Source: Clostridia bacterium
Lineage (GTDB): Bacteria > Bacillota > Clostridia > Oscillospirales > CAG-272
Direction of reading: 5' to 3'
NCBI GenBank assembly: GCA_017382555.1
Contig: JAFOAB010000232.1
Span: 1-6,850, forward strand
Length of the DNA stretch: 6,850 nucleotides
The notes below the pieces were generated by a model. That model saw only the letters and a list, made by a program, of their open reading frames with translations, was not told where the DNA came from and searched no databases. This document shows positions 1 through 6,012 of the stretch, piece after piece. The position numbers were made by a program, and so were the translations under genes. Numbering within the stretch: the first letter of the stretch is position 1; each line of letters starts with the position of its first letter.

Positions 1-992
1 ATGTACATATAGAAGGTAACGAGCGTTCCGCTTCCGATAGTCTGCCCCAAGAACTCCACGTCCTTAATATATCCGCGGCCGCTCAGATAAAGCAGGCACA
101 TGACCGAGGAGATATAAAGCATATAAACGACGGGGCGGAAGATACCGAAGACGAATATCTGCTGACGCTTTGCCTTGCCGAGTGCGGCGTTCTTTGCGTC
201 AAACTCCGCCTTTTTGTGTGCCTCGCGGTTGAAGATCTGGATTATCTTCATGCCCGAAAGATGCTCGGAAAGGAAGGTGTTTATATCCGTTGTTCCGTCC
301 TTTACCTTACGGTATGCCTTGCGGGAGAACTTGCGGAATATTACGGTGAAGAGCACGATAAACGGCACAAAGCACATAACCATCATCGTGAGCTGATAGT
401 TAAGGCACAGCATTGCCGCAAGCACACCGAGGATGACGAAGCAGTTTTTAACGAGGTTTACCACGATGTTGGTAAACATCATGGAAATTGCATTCGTATC
501 GTTGGTAACACGGGTGACGAGCTTGCCGACGGGGATGTTATTTAACTGTGCGTGGCTGAGGCTCTCAATATGCACGAACAGCTCCTCGCGGATATTGGAA
601 ACGATGCGCTGACCCGTGCGCTGGAGGATAATAGCCTGAAAATAGGAGCAAATAAGCGAGACAGCAAGTATGGTTGCGTACACCGCTATCATCGCAAAAA
701 GGCGCTTCATCTCGAAATCCGCCTTTATCATCTCCTCGATATTACCAATAATAAGCGGAGAGACGATGTCGTACGCAATGGAGAATATCATCAGGCACAA
801 AACGGTAATAAAGCTGCCGATATAGGGCTTTGCGTACTTCAAAAGTCTGCGCACAAGCTCGCCGTCCTCCATATGGCGGTCAAAGCCTATGGCCTCCTTT
901 TTATTTTTCATCGTAAGGTAGGCAACAAGAAAGATAAGCGAAAGAATGCCGACAACGCCGCCGACCGCTATAAGTGGGAAAAACTCGTTCAT
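1..992 (-). CDS. Heterodimeric ABC exporter subunit, BmrD/LmrD/TM288-like (N-terminal 330 residues; 3' end outside window)
   Basis: Reading the minus strand from the ATG at 992-990 gives 330 residues with no stop before the window edge. The visible part is an ABC exporter transmembrane domain. Hydrophobic segments lie at about residues 59-83, 97-122, 174-198, 200-220 and 284-305, with the family's cytoplasmic-loop pattern between them (QRTGQRIVSNIREEL near 124-138, RVTNDTNAIS at 161-170, a coupling-helix-like stretch near 236-257). The ATP-binding domain would lie beyond position 1. The start is well supported: the ATG overlaps the upstream gene's TGA as ATGA, and GGGAGG precedes it by about seven bases, so the two proteins are probably translationally coupled. 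The upstream partner has a degenerate ATP site, so in this family the present subunit should carry the competent Walker B glutamate; that part cannot be seen. Drug or lipid export is the usual role, but the substrate is unknown. An additional hydrophobic stretch at residues 5-27 precedes the six-helix core. Confidence 0.9.
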   Translation of the reverse strand, partial: MNEFFPLIAVGGVVGILSLIFLVAYLTMKNKKEAIGFDRHMEDGELVRRLLKYAKPYIGSFITVLCLMIFSIAYDIVSPLIIGNIEEMIKADFEMKRLFAMIAVYATILAVSLICSYFQAIILQRTGQRIVSNIREELFVHIESLSHAQLNNIPVGKLVTRVTNDTNAISMMFTNIVVNLVKNCFVILGVLAAMLCLNYQLTMMVMCFVPFIVLFTVIFRKFSRKAYRKVKDGTTDINTFLSEHLSGMKIIQIFNREAHKKAEFDAKNAALGKAKRQQIFVFGIFRPVVYMLYISSVMCLLYLSGRGYIKDVEFLGQTIGSGTLVTFYMY

Positions 993-2767
993 CTTGCGCC
1001 TCCCTTCTCCTCGTCAAGCTTCTGGAGGTCTACCATATTGCGGTAATCCGCACAGCTCTCGTAAAGCTCCGTATGCTTGCCGACAGCGGCTATCCTGCCG
1101 TCGTCTATGAAGATTATCTTATCCATCTGCTCGATGGTGGATATACGGTGCGCTATAAGCACCGTTGTTTTACCCTTGCGCACCTTGCGCAGATTCTCCA
1201 GTATCGCCTTTTCCGTCTTTACGTCAACGGCGGAAACGGAGTCGTCAAGGATAAGGATGGAGGCATCCTTCATCAGCGCGCGGGCAATGGATATGCGTTG
1301 CTTCTGACCGCCCGAAACGGTAACTCCGCGCTCACCGAGCACGGTATTGTAGCCATCGGTAAACTCAATGATATTCGTATGTACGTCCGCCATTTTTGCC
1401 GCTTCCTCGGCAAGTGCGGGGTCACAGCTGTCGGATGCGAAGGCAATGTTGCTTAAAACCGTGTCGCTGAAAAGGAAGTTGTCCTGCGGCACGTACGCGG
1501 TATATTTGCGCAAGAACTGTATCGGCATCGTGTTTACGTCCGTGCCGTCCACAAACACCGTGCCGTCGGGCACGTTATAGGTGCGCAGGATGAGGTCGAC
1601 TATCGTGGTCTTGCCCGAGCCCGTCTTACCGATAATACCGACGTTTTCGCCCGCCTTTATATCAAAGGAGACGTCCGTCAGCACGGCGTAATCCCTATCG
1701 GGGTAACGGAAGGTAAGGTTTTTGAAGGAGATATCGCCCTTTATGGGGGCAGGCTCACGCACGTCCTCGCGGTCGCACACGTCCGCTTTTGCATCAAGCA
1801 GCTCGGTGATACGCGCAAGGGATGCCTTGCCGCGGCTGGACATTTCGATAAGCTGAGAGATTGCCATAATAGGCCAAATGATGGCGGTGAAGTATCCGAT
1901 GAACTCCACAAGCTCGCCCGCCGAGAAGATGCCCTCGTGCACAAGGTATCCGCCGTAGCCGAGGATGATGCAGATAACGGACTCAACAAACAGCGTTACG
2001 GAGATATTAAGCACCGTGGATGCCTTGGTGTACGCTACGTTTGCATCCTCGTTTTGCTTATTTAAGCGCCTGAAGGCGGAAAGCTCCAAAAACTCCTTTA
2101 CAAAGGCCTTGATAACGGAAATACCCGAAAAGCTTTCCTGCGAAAAATCGGAAAGACCGGAGAACGCCTCCTGCCTTACCTGCCACTTCTTCATCATATA
2201 TTTGCCGACAACCGTGCCGACGATGAACATAAACGCCATGGGAATGAGGGAAAGACCCGTGAGAAGCAGGTCCATACGCGCCATCTTGAATATGGCAATG
2301 CCGCCGAGGAACACGGTATCGCAAAGCATCAAAACTCCGCTTCCGAAGCAGTCCTGCACCGTTTCCAGATCGTTTGTGAACAGCGACATCATATTGCCGA
2401 CCTTGTTTTCGTGGTAATACTGCTGGGAAAGATCCTTACAGCGGTCGAACATTCTGCCCCTCAGATCGGTCTCCACCTTTATTGCGGAGCCAAAGAAGCA
2501 GATGCGCCACAAAAATCTGCATACCACCATACCGAGGATAACGTAGATCATCGGCAGGCAGATATTATCAAGCAGCACGTCCATATCAAAGGGGACGAGC
2601 GCTCCGTCCACCTCTGCCATACCGGTATTAAGGCCGTTTACGACCATTTTGTAAAACTCCGGCACAAGCAGCTGGAGATAGTCCACCACTACGAGGGAAA
2701 GTATACCGAGCAGCAGCATCGGCAAATGGCGCAGATAGTATTTGTTTATATGCTTTCCGAAAAGCAC
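989..2767 (-). CDS. Heterodimeric ABC exporter subunit with degenerate ATP site, BmrC/LmrC/TM287-like
   Basis: This 592-residue protein has the standard half-transporter layout: six membrane helices in about residues 15-310 and a nucleotide-binding domain from about 345. Visible motifs are an A-loop Tyr355, Walker A GKTGSGKTT (380-388), Q-loop Gln428 in VPQD, signature VSGGQ (484-488), Walker B ILILDD (504-509), D-loop SAVD (512-515) and switch His540. Residue 509 is Asp where a hydrolysing ABC protein has Glu. In BmrCD, LmrCD and TM287/288 this substitution marks the subunit that contributes the degenerate site of a heterodimer, which agrees with the partner gene directly downstream. The start is GTG at 2767: an in-frame TAG sits immediately before it and an AAGGGG-type Shine-Dalgarno lies about eight bases upstream, so no earlier start is possible. 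It acts in the cytoplasmic membrane as an ATP-driven exporter. The substrate cannot be read from sequence. Confidence 0.95.
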   Translation of the reverse strand: MLFGKHINKYYLRHLPMLLLGILSLVVVDYLQLLVPEFYKMVVNGLNTGMAEVDGALVPFDMDVLLDNICLPMIYVILGMVVCRFLWRICFFGSAIKVETDLRGRMFDRCKDLSQQYYHENKVGNMMSLFTNDLETVQDCFGSGVLMLCDTVFLGGIAIFKMARMDLLLTGLSLIPMAFMFIVGTVVGKYMMKKWQVRQEAFSGLSDFSQESFSGISVIKAFVKEFLELSAFRRLNKQNEDANVAYTKASTVLNISVTLFVESVICIILGYGGYLVHEGIFSAGELVEFIGYFTAIIWPIMAISQLIEMSSRGKASLARITELLDAKADVCDREDVREPAPIKGDISFKNLTFRYPDRDYAVLTDVSFDIKAGENVGIIGKTGSGKTTIVDLILRTYNVPDGTVFVDGTDVNTMPIQFLRKYTAYVPQDNFLFSDTVLSNIAFASDSCDPALAEEAAKMADVHTNIIEFTDGYNTVLGERGVTVSGGQKQRISIARALMKDASILILDDSVSAVDVKTEKAILENLRKVRKGKTTVLIAHRISTIEQMDKIIFIDDGRIAAVGKHTELYESCADYRNMVDLQKLDEEKGGAR

Positions 2768-2814
2768 CTAACCACCCCTTTTCGACAAATTATCTAAAAA
2801 TGCACAACATATTA

Positions 2815-2843
2815 ATTATATATCTTTTCTCATACAAAAGCAA
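2815..2843 (-). promoter_or_regulatory. Sigma-A type promoter for the ABC exporter operon
   Basis: On the minus strand a -35 TTGCTT (2843-2838) is followed by a 17-bp spacer and a perfect -10 TATAAT (2820-2815). Transcription would start near 2808, giving a leader of about 40 nt before the GTG at 2767. The surrounding DNA is AT-rich. No convincing operator palindrome was found; the imperfect TATGTAATCTATA at about 2862-2874, upstream of the -35, is the only weak candidate. Confidence 0.75.
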
Positions 2844-2915
2844 CGGGTTTTGGAATTTTCTTATGTAATCTATACTCAACGTCCCTCAGCACGGCACAAA
2901 AAATCGATCATCTTA

Positions 2916-2944
2916 TTGACTGCACGCAAAAACTGTGGTATCAT
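2916..2944 (+). promoter_or_regulatory. Sigma-A type promoter with extended -10 for the ECF S-component gene
   Basis: The -35 TTGACT (2916-2921) is separated by exactly 17 bp from the -10 TATCAT (2939-2944), and TGG directly before the -10 supplies the TGn of an extended -10 element. The start site is predicted near 2951, leaving only about 20 nt of leader before the ATG at 2971. That is too short for a riboswitch of the usual vitamin-sensing kinds, so any control would have to be at the promoter. Confidence 0.8.
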
Positions 2945-2955
2945 CACATCAAAGG

Positions 2956-2964
2956 AAAAGGAGG
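2956..2964 (+). promoter_or_regulatory. Ribosome binding site that fixes the ECF S-component start
   Basis: AAAAGGAGG ends six bases before the ATG at 2971. An in-frame ATG at 2935 would add 12 residues, but it lies inside the spacer of the predicted promoter, upstream of the expected transcript start, and it has no Shine-Dalgarno. The start at 2971 is therefore preferred. Confidence 0.85.
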
Positions 2965-2970
2965 CCAATT

Positions 2971-3588
2971 ATGGCAAGCAGAAATTTTAATAAAATACGC
3001 AACTCGGTTATGCTTGCGGCTCTTACCGCAATCGTTCTTTTGTTACAGCTTGCGGGCGTTACGATACGTCTCGGTGCTACAAACATATCGCTCGTTCTCA
3101 TCCCCATCGTTTTCGGTGCCGTTACGCTCGGCCCGTCTGCCGGTGCTTGGCTCGGTCTTGTTTTCGGACTTGAGACCTTCATCGTAAGCGGTGTTATGGG
3201 CGGCGACCCGTTCTTTACCGCCATACTCTTTAACAACGCACCCGTAATGACCGCGCTTATCTGCATCGTTAAGGGTACTGCCGCAGGTCTTATGGCGGGT
3301 ATCGTTTACCGTCTTGTTTGCGGCAAGAGCAAGCTCGGCGCGCTTATTTGTGCCGCCGCTACCGCACCCATCGTAAATACGGGCCTGTTCGTTCTGGGCG
3401 GCTTTGCAATCAGCGACGTGCTGGCAGAGCAGTTTGCAAACGGTATGGGCGTTAGCGTTGTTTACTTCCTTATCGTGCTTTGCGCGGGCTGGAACTTCAT
3501 TTTTGAGTTTATACTCAACCTCGTTGTCGTTCCCACCCTCGGCAAGCTTATCGACGTTGTAACGCGCTCTGCATATTCAAAGAAATAA
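2971..3588 (+). CDS. ECF transporter S component (substrate-binding membrane subunit), substrate unassigned
   Basis: The 205-residue protein is almost wholly hydrophobic. About six membrane segments are visible (roughly residues 12-30, 37-53, 56-74, 82-112, 122-147 and 161-190). The length and pattern fit the ECF-transporter S-component family (ECF_trnsprt type, which includes PanT- and FolT-like proteins). Helix 1 contains A16-x-x-x-A20, matching the alanine motif by which S components dock on EcfT. The segment IPIVFGAVTLGPSAGAWLG (44-62) resembles the helix 2-3 region of this family. It would capture a vitamin or cofactor precursor at the membrane and rely on a shared EcfA-EcfA'-EcfT module, which is not encoded here, so this looks like a group II system. 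Neighbours give no clue to the substrate; pantothenate- or folate-type ligands are guesses from general resemblance. It is a single-gene unit with its own promoter and a palindromic terminator just downstream. Confidence 0.85.
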   Translation: MASRNFNKIRNSVMLAALTAIVLLLQLAGVTIRLGATNISLVLIPIVFGAVTLGPSAGAWLGLVFGLETFIVSGVMGGDPFFTAILFNNAPVMTALICIVKGTAAGLMAGIVYRLVCGKSKLGALICAAATAPIVNTGLFVLGGFAISDVLAEQFANGMGVSVVYFLIVLCAGWNFIFEFILNLVVVPTLGKLIDVVTRSAYSKK

Positions 3589-3600
3589 CAATCAAGAGAT

Positions 3601-3698
3601 AACCGCCGAGTCATCCTCGAGCGAGCGCCTCGCAAGATCCTTCGCTAACGCTCAAGGATGACAGCGAGGCGCAAAGCGAAGGATCTTCGGCGGTTTTT
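3601..3698 (+). terminator. Long palindromic terminator after the ECF S-component gene
   Basis: Starting 13 nt after the stop codon, AACCGCCGA (3601-3609) pairs perfectly with TCGGCGGTT (3687-3695) and is followed by a T-run through 3698. Internal arms GCGCCTCGC (3625-3633) and GCGAGGCGC (3664-3672) also pair, as do ATCCT (3613-3617) with AGGAT (3680-3684) and ATCCTT (3637-3642) with AAGGAT (3654-3659). The whole can close as one nested hairpin around a central TAA. The T-run is on the plus strand only, so it should act on plus-strand transcripts. It is longer and more elaborate than an ordinary intrinsic terminator because it contains a repeat. Confidence 0.7.
3610..3687. repeat. REP-like inverted repeat (GTCATCCT / AGATCCTTCGC family) inside the terminator
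   Basis: Two sequence words each occur in both orientations. GTCATCCTCGAGCG (3610-3623) matches the reverse complement of CGCTCAAGGATGAC (3649-3662) at 13 of 14 positions. AAGATCCTTCGC (3634-3645) is the exact reverse complement of GCGAAGGATCTT (3676-3687). These pairings cross each other and also conflict with parts of the nested terminator fold, so the RNA has mutually exclusive structures. The word pair resembles dispersed intergenic repeats that I recall from other gut bacteria; that resemblance is from memory and other copies cannot be seen in this window. Confidence 0.7.
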
Positions 3699-3701
3699 AC
3701 T

Positions 3702-3707
3702 TATAAT
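3702..3707 (+). promoter_or_regulatory. Possible -10 element for the 671-aa gene
   Basis: A perfect TATAAT lies just past the upstream terminator and 24 bp before the ATG at 3731, giving a leader of about 17 nt with GGAGGT at 3721-3726. There is no recognisable -35: the expected position falls within the 3' arm of the preceding palindrome. The element is plausible by position but weak as a promoter call. Confidence 0.4.
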
Positions 3708-3730
3708 ACTACACAAAAACGGAGGTCATT

Positions 3731-5746
3731 ATGGCTTACTTTGGACTTAACGGACTTACCGAAAAGGCAGCCGACAGCTTCGGCATTCTTCTTGCACCCG
3801 AAATTGAAATGAAGGACGGCACACGCCCCGAGGCAACCGAGGCTGAGGGCGGCTACCTTTGCGGCTCTCTCCTTATCCGTGACGAGATAAAGGGCGCGGG
3901 CTACGGTAATTACGCAATTACCCGTACCATCAAGAACGTCGGCACCGCTAATGCGGAATTCAAGGACATTGTTGCGGTGCGTGACACCTTTTACGGCGAA
4001 AAATACCTTATCCCCTGCATTCTGTATAACGGCAACGAGCACGGCTCCTCAAATACGCCGAAAAGCCTTGAAATAGACGGCGAGCCGTGGGTATTTGCCT
4101 ATGACAGAATGGGCATTCCCTCCTGCACGCTGACGGAGAACGATTTCTGCGGTCTTGCGCTTTTTGCATCCGATAAGGACGCCCTCTCCCTGACCTCCTC
4201 CTGCTCGCTTGTTAAGAGAGGCGATTTCTACACCCACCGCATCTACCGCCCCGTTACCGAGGCGCCGTACACCTATTCCTCCAAGAACATAATGACCGAG
4301 CGATATGACACCTACCACACGCTTGAGGCAGGCGCGGAGATGACGCACACCTCCTACGTTTGCGTTATGAAGCCGAAATATAAGAAGTATGCGGCGCTTA
4401 ACCTCATCGAACGCGTTATGGGCCTCTTTAAGCCCACCTTTGACCCGCATCTCTCCCCCGAGAAGGTATTTGAGCTTGGAATCGACTACGCAAATGCACT
4501 TCTCTACCCCTACAACGGCAAAAAGCTGATCATCACCCACTATGCACCACGCCTTTTCCGCTACCAGCATATGGTTAAGATAACCCTTGACGAGATGGCG
4601 GAAATGATGAAGGACCCCTATTACACGGAGATAGGCGCGTTTGACGAGCGCTTTGAGATGGGCTGGGCGGATCAGGGCCTTATGAACGGCCGTATGCTTG
4701 CCATCGACGCACTTAAAAACGGCAAAAAGGAGCAGCTTGCCGATGCCATCGGCATCTTTGATGCGTTTGCGGAAATTCAGCAGGAGAACGGACTTTGCTA
4801 CACGCTTTACGAGCAAAGCACAGACCCCGAGCGCGCGGCAAAGGCAACGCCCGATTGCTGTAACCTCGGCTGGGGCGCAAGCGAGATGGTAAAGATGTAC
4901 CGTCTGCTTCGTGATAACGGCATCGACAAGCCCGAATACCTCACCTTTGCGCGTAAGGTATGCGACTTCTTCATTAAGAATTACGATCCGCTTTGGGGCT
5001 TTGGCAAGTCCTTTAATATGGACGGCACGCCCGCAGAGAAGGCAGGCTCCATCGGCGGCTTTATGATCTGCGCGATGATCGACCTTTACAACGAGGTAAA
5101 GGAAGAAAAATACCTCGATATGGCAAAAAAAGCGCACAACTTCTACTACGGACGCGATCTTGACAACTTCGTATGCACCGCAGGTGCGCTTGACTGCAAG
5201 TCTATCGACAAGGAGACTGCATACCCCTTCGTTGTTGCATCCCTTGACCTTTACAAAATTACGAAAAACCCGAACTACATAACCCGCGCACAGAAGGCGG
5301 CATACTACTTTATGTCCTGGATGTTCTTCTATGACGTGCTGTACCCGAACGGAAGCGAGTTTACCGAATACGGCTACCGCACCACGGGCGGAACGGCAAT
5401 AAGCGCAGAGCACCATGCAATCGACGCTTGGGGCGCCGTTATCGTACCCGAGCTTTGCGAGCTTGCAAAATTGACGGGCAACAAGAACTGGGAAAAGATG
5501 GCGCGCCTCACTTGGGCAAACGCCATCGTCGGACTTACCGAAAGAGAGGGTCAGCTCTTCCACGGCCAGCAGCGCCCCATCGGCTCGCAGAACGAGGGCT
5601 TCTTCCAGGCGCGCTGGACAAAGTACCGCCCCACCTGCGAGGAAAGAGGTCACTACAATGACTGCCTCTGCGGCTGGAGCGGCGCATACAGAATGATGAC
5701 CGTTGACAAGATGGAAAAAATGGGAATGCTTGACGTGTTGCGTTAA
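3731..5746 (+). CDS. Uncharacterised cytoplasmic protein resembling six-hairpin (alpha/alpha)6 glycosidases
   Basis: I do not recognise a named family for this 671-residue protein. The start is set by GGAGGT four bases before the ATG. There is no signal peptide or membrane helix, so it should be cytoplasmic. Residues 1 to about 235 look beta-rich with alternating hydrophobic residues. From about 240 to the end it becomes helical with repeated helix-pair units, including IDYANALLYPY (251-261), QLADAIGIFDAFAEI (335-349), CNLGWGASEMVKMYRLL (377-393), YLDMAKKAHNFYYG (461-474) and ISAEHHAIDAWGAVIVPEL (557-575). This layout, a beta domain followed by an (alpha/alpha)6 toroid, is typical of several glycoside hydrolases, epimerases and lyases. 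Acidic and aromatic clusters that could line a pocket are FEMGWADQG (308-316), EHHAIDAWG (560-568) and GSQNEGFFQARW (618-629). Substrate and reaction are unknown. It stands alone, with terminators on both sides and no sugar transporter or regulator beside it. Confidence 0.6.
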   Translation: MAYFGLNGLTEKAADSFGILLAPEIEMKDGTRPEATEAEGGYLCGSLLIRDEIKGAGYGNYAITRTIKNVGTANAEFKDIVAVRDTFYGEKYLIPCILYNGNEHGSSNTPKSLEIDGEPWVFAYDRMGIPSCTLTENDFCGLALFASDKDALSLTSSCSLVKRGDFYTHRIYRPVTEAPYTYSSKNIMTERYDTYHTLEAGAEMTHTSYVCVMKPKYKKYAALNLIERVMGLFKPTFDPHLSPEKVFELGIDYANALLYPYNGKKLIITHYAPRLFRYQHMVKITLDEMAEMMKDPYYTEIGAFDERFEMGWADQGLMNGRMLAIDALKNGKKEQLADAIGIFDAFAEIQQENGLCYTLYEQSTDPERAAKATPDCCNLGWGASEMVKMYRLLRDNGIDKPEYLTFARKVCDFFIKNYDPLWGFGKSFNMDGTPAEKAGSIGGFMICAMIDLYNEVKEEKYLDMAKKAHNFYYGRDLDNFVCTAGALDCKSIDKETAYPFVVASLDLYKITKNPNYITRAQKAAYYFMSWMFFYDVLYPNGSEFTEYGYRTTGGTAISAEHHAIDAWGAVIVPELCELAKLTGNKNWEKMARLTWANAIVGLTEREGQLFHGQQRPIGSQNEGFFQARWTKYRPTCEERGHYNDCLCGWSGAYRMMTVDKMEKMGMLDVLR

Positions 5747-5759
5747 GAGCAACACGTCA
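5731..5759 (+). repeat. Perfect hairpin spanning the stop codon of the 671-aa gene
   Basis: TGACGTGTTGC (5731-5741) pairs over 11 bp with GCAACACGTCA (5749-5759). The 7-nt loop contains the TAA stop (5744-5746). The left arm encodes the last residues of the protein. No T-run follows, so it is not an intrinsic terminator by itself. It runs directly into the GCGATAT hairpin array. Confidence 0.8.
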
Positions 5760-5963
5760 GCGATATAAATTCCCTGCGGGAATTTGCGATATGTTCCAGC
5801 GGAACGCGATATTCCTGCGGAGCGATATGCCCTGCGGGGCACGATGGAATTTATATCATATCGTAACCGAGCGCAGAGAGGTTATATCGCATTTTGCGGG
5901 ACGCAAAATATATCGCATTTGAGCGTAGCGAAAATATATCGCGTTCGCTTGCGAACATATCGC
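5760..5963. repeat. Hairpin array: GCGATAT heptamers alternating with variable palindromic inserts, inverted in the middle
   Basis: GCGATAT occurs at 5760, 5786, 5806 and 5822. After a central segment the reverse complement appears as ATATCGT at 5858 and ATATCGC at 5884, 5910, 5936 and 5957, making nine units. Each insert is itself self-complementary: AAATTCCC/GGGAATTT around TGC (5767-5785), GTTCC/GGAAC around AGC (5793-5805), TCC/GGA around TGC (5813-5821), GCCC/GGGC (5829-5840), AACC/GGTT (5865-5883), ATTTTGCG/CGCAAAAT around GGA (5891-5909), ATTT/AAAT with an inner GC/GC (5917-5935) and GTTCGC/GCGAAC around TT (5943-5956). Four inserts are 19 bp long, giving a 26-bp period. In addition GATATAAATTCC (5762-5773) is the exact reverse complement of GGAATTTATATC (5846-5857). 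The array fills the space between the 671-aa gene and the next terminator. Its function is unknown. Confidence 0.9.
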
Positions 5964-5972
5964 CTAAAATTA

Positions 5973-6000
5973 AGAAAACCGCGCAAACGCGCGGTTTTCT
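5973..6000. terminator. Bidirectional intrinsic terminator between converging genes
   Basis: AGAAAACCGCGC (5973-5984) and GCGCGGTTTTCT (5989-6000) form a perfect 12-bp stem with an AAAC loop. The 3' arm is T-rich in either direction, and on the minus strand it continues into TTAATTTT. It lies 12 nt past the stop of the SpoVM-like gene (minus) and closes the transcript of the 671-aa gene and the hairpin array (plus). Confidence 0.85.
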
Positions 6001-6012
6001 CGAAGGCACCCA

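Larger units (their letters stand above)
2768..2970. other. Divergent intergenic region between exporter operon and ECF gene
   Basis: These 203 bp hold the two back-to-back promoters, whose -35 elements are 72 bp apart, plus the short leaders. The part between them (2844-2915) is AT-rich at its left end and shows no strong inverted repeat, riboswitch-like fold or small ORF with a ribosome binding site. Confidence 0.7.

Noticed and set aside
552..1046. Plus-strand open frame at the left end
   Set aside because: It is antisense to the ABC exporter subunit, which reads continuously on the minus strand with family motifs and a coupled start.
2945..2970. Riboswitch in front of the ECF S-component gene
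   Set aside because: The predicted transcript start near 2951 leaves about 20 nt of leader, too short for any known vitamin riboswitch, and no aptamer-like folding is visible upstream.
4049..5842. 597-aa open frame on the minus strand opposite the 671-aa gene
   Set aside because: It is an antisense shadow produced by the codon bias of the plus gene. It has no ribosome binding site, crosses into the hairpin array at its start and shows no coherent domain, whereas the plus frame has a good start and a continuous fold-like pattern.
5760..5963. CRISPR array
   Set aside because: The constant part is only 7 bp, the inserts are palindromic and vary from 9 to 19 bp, the repeat orientation inverts midway and no cas gene is present.
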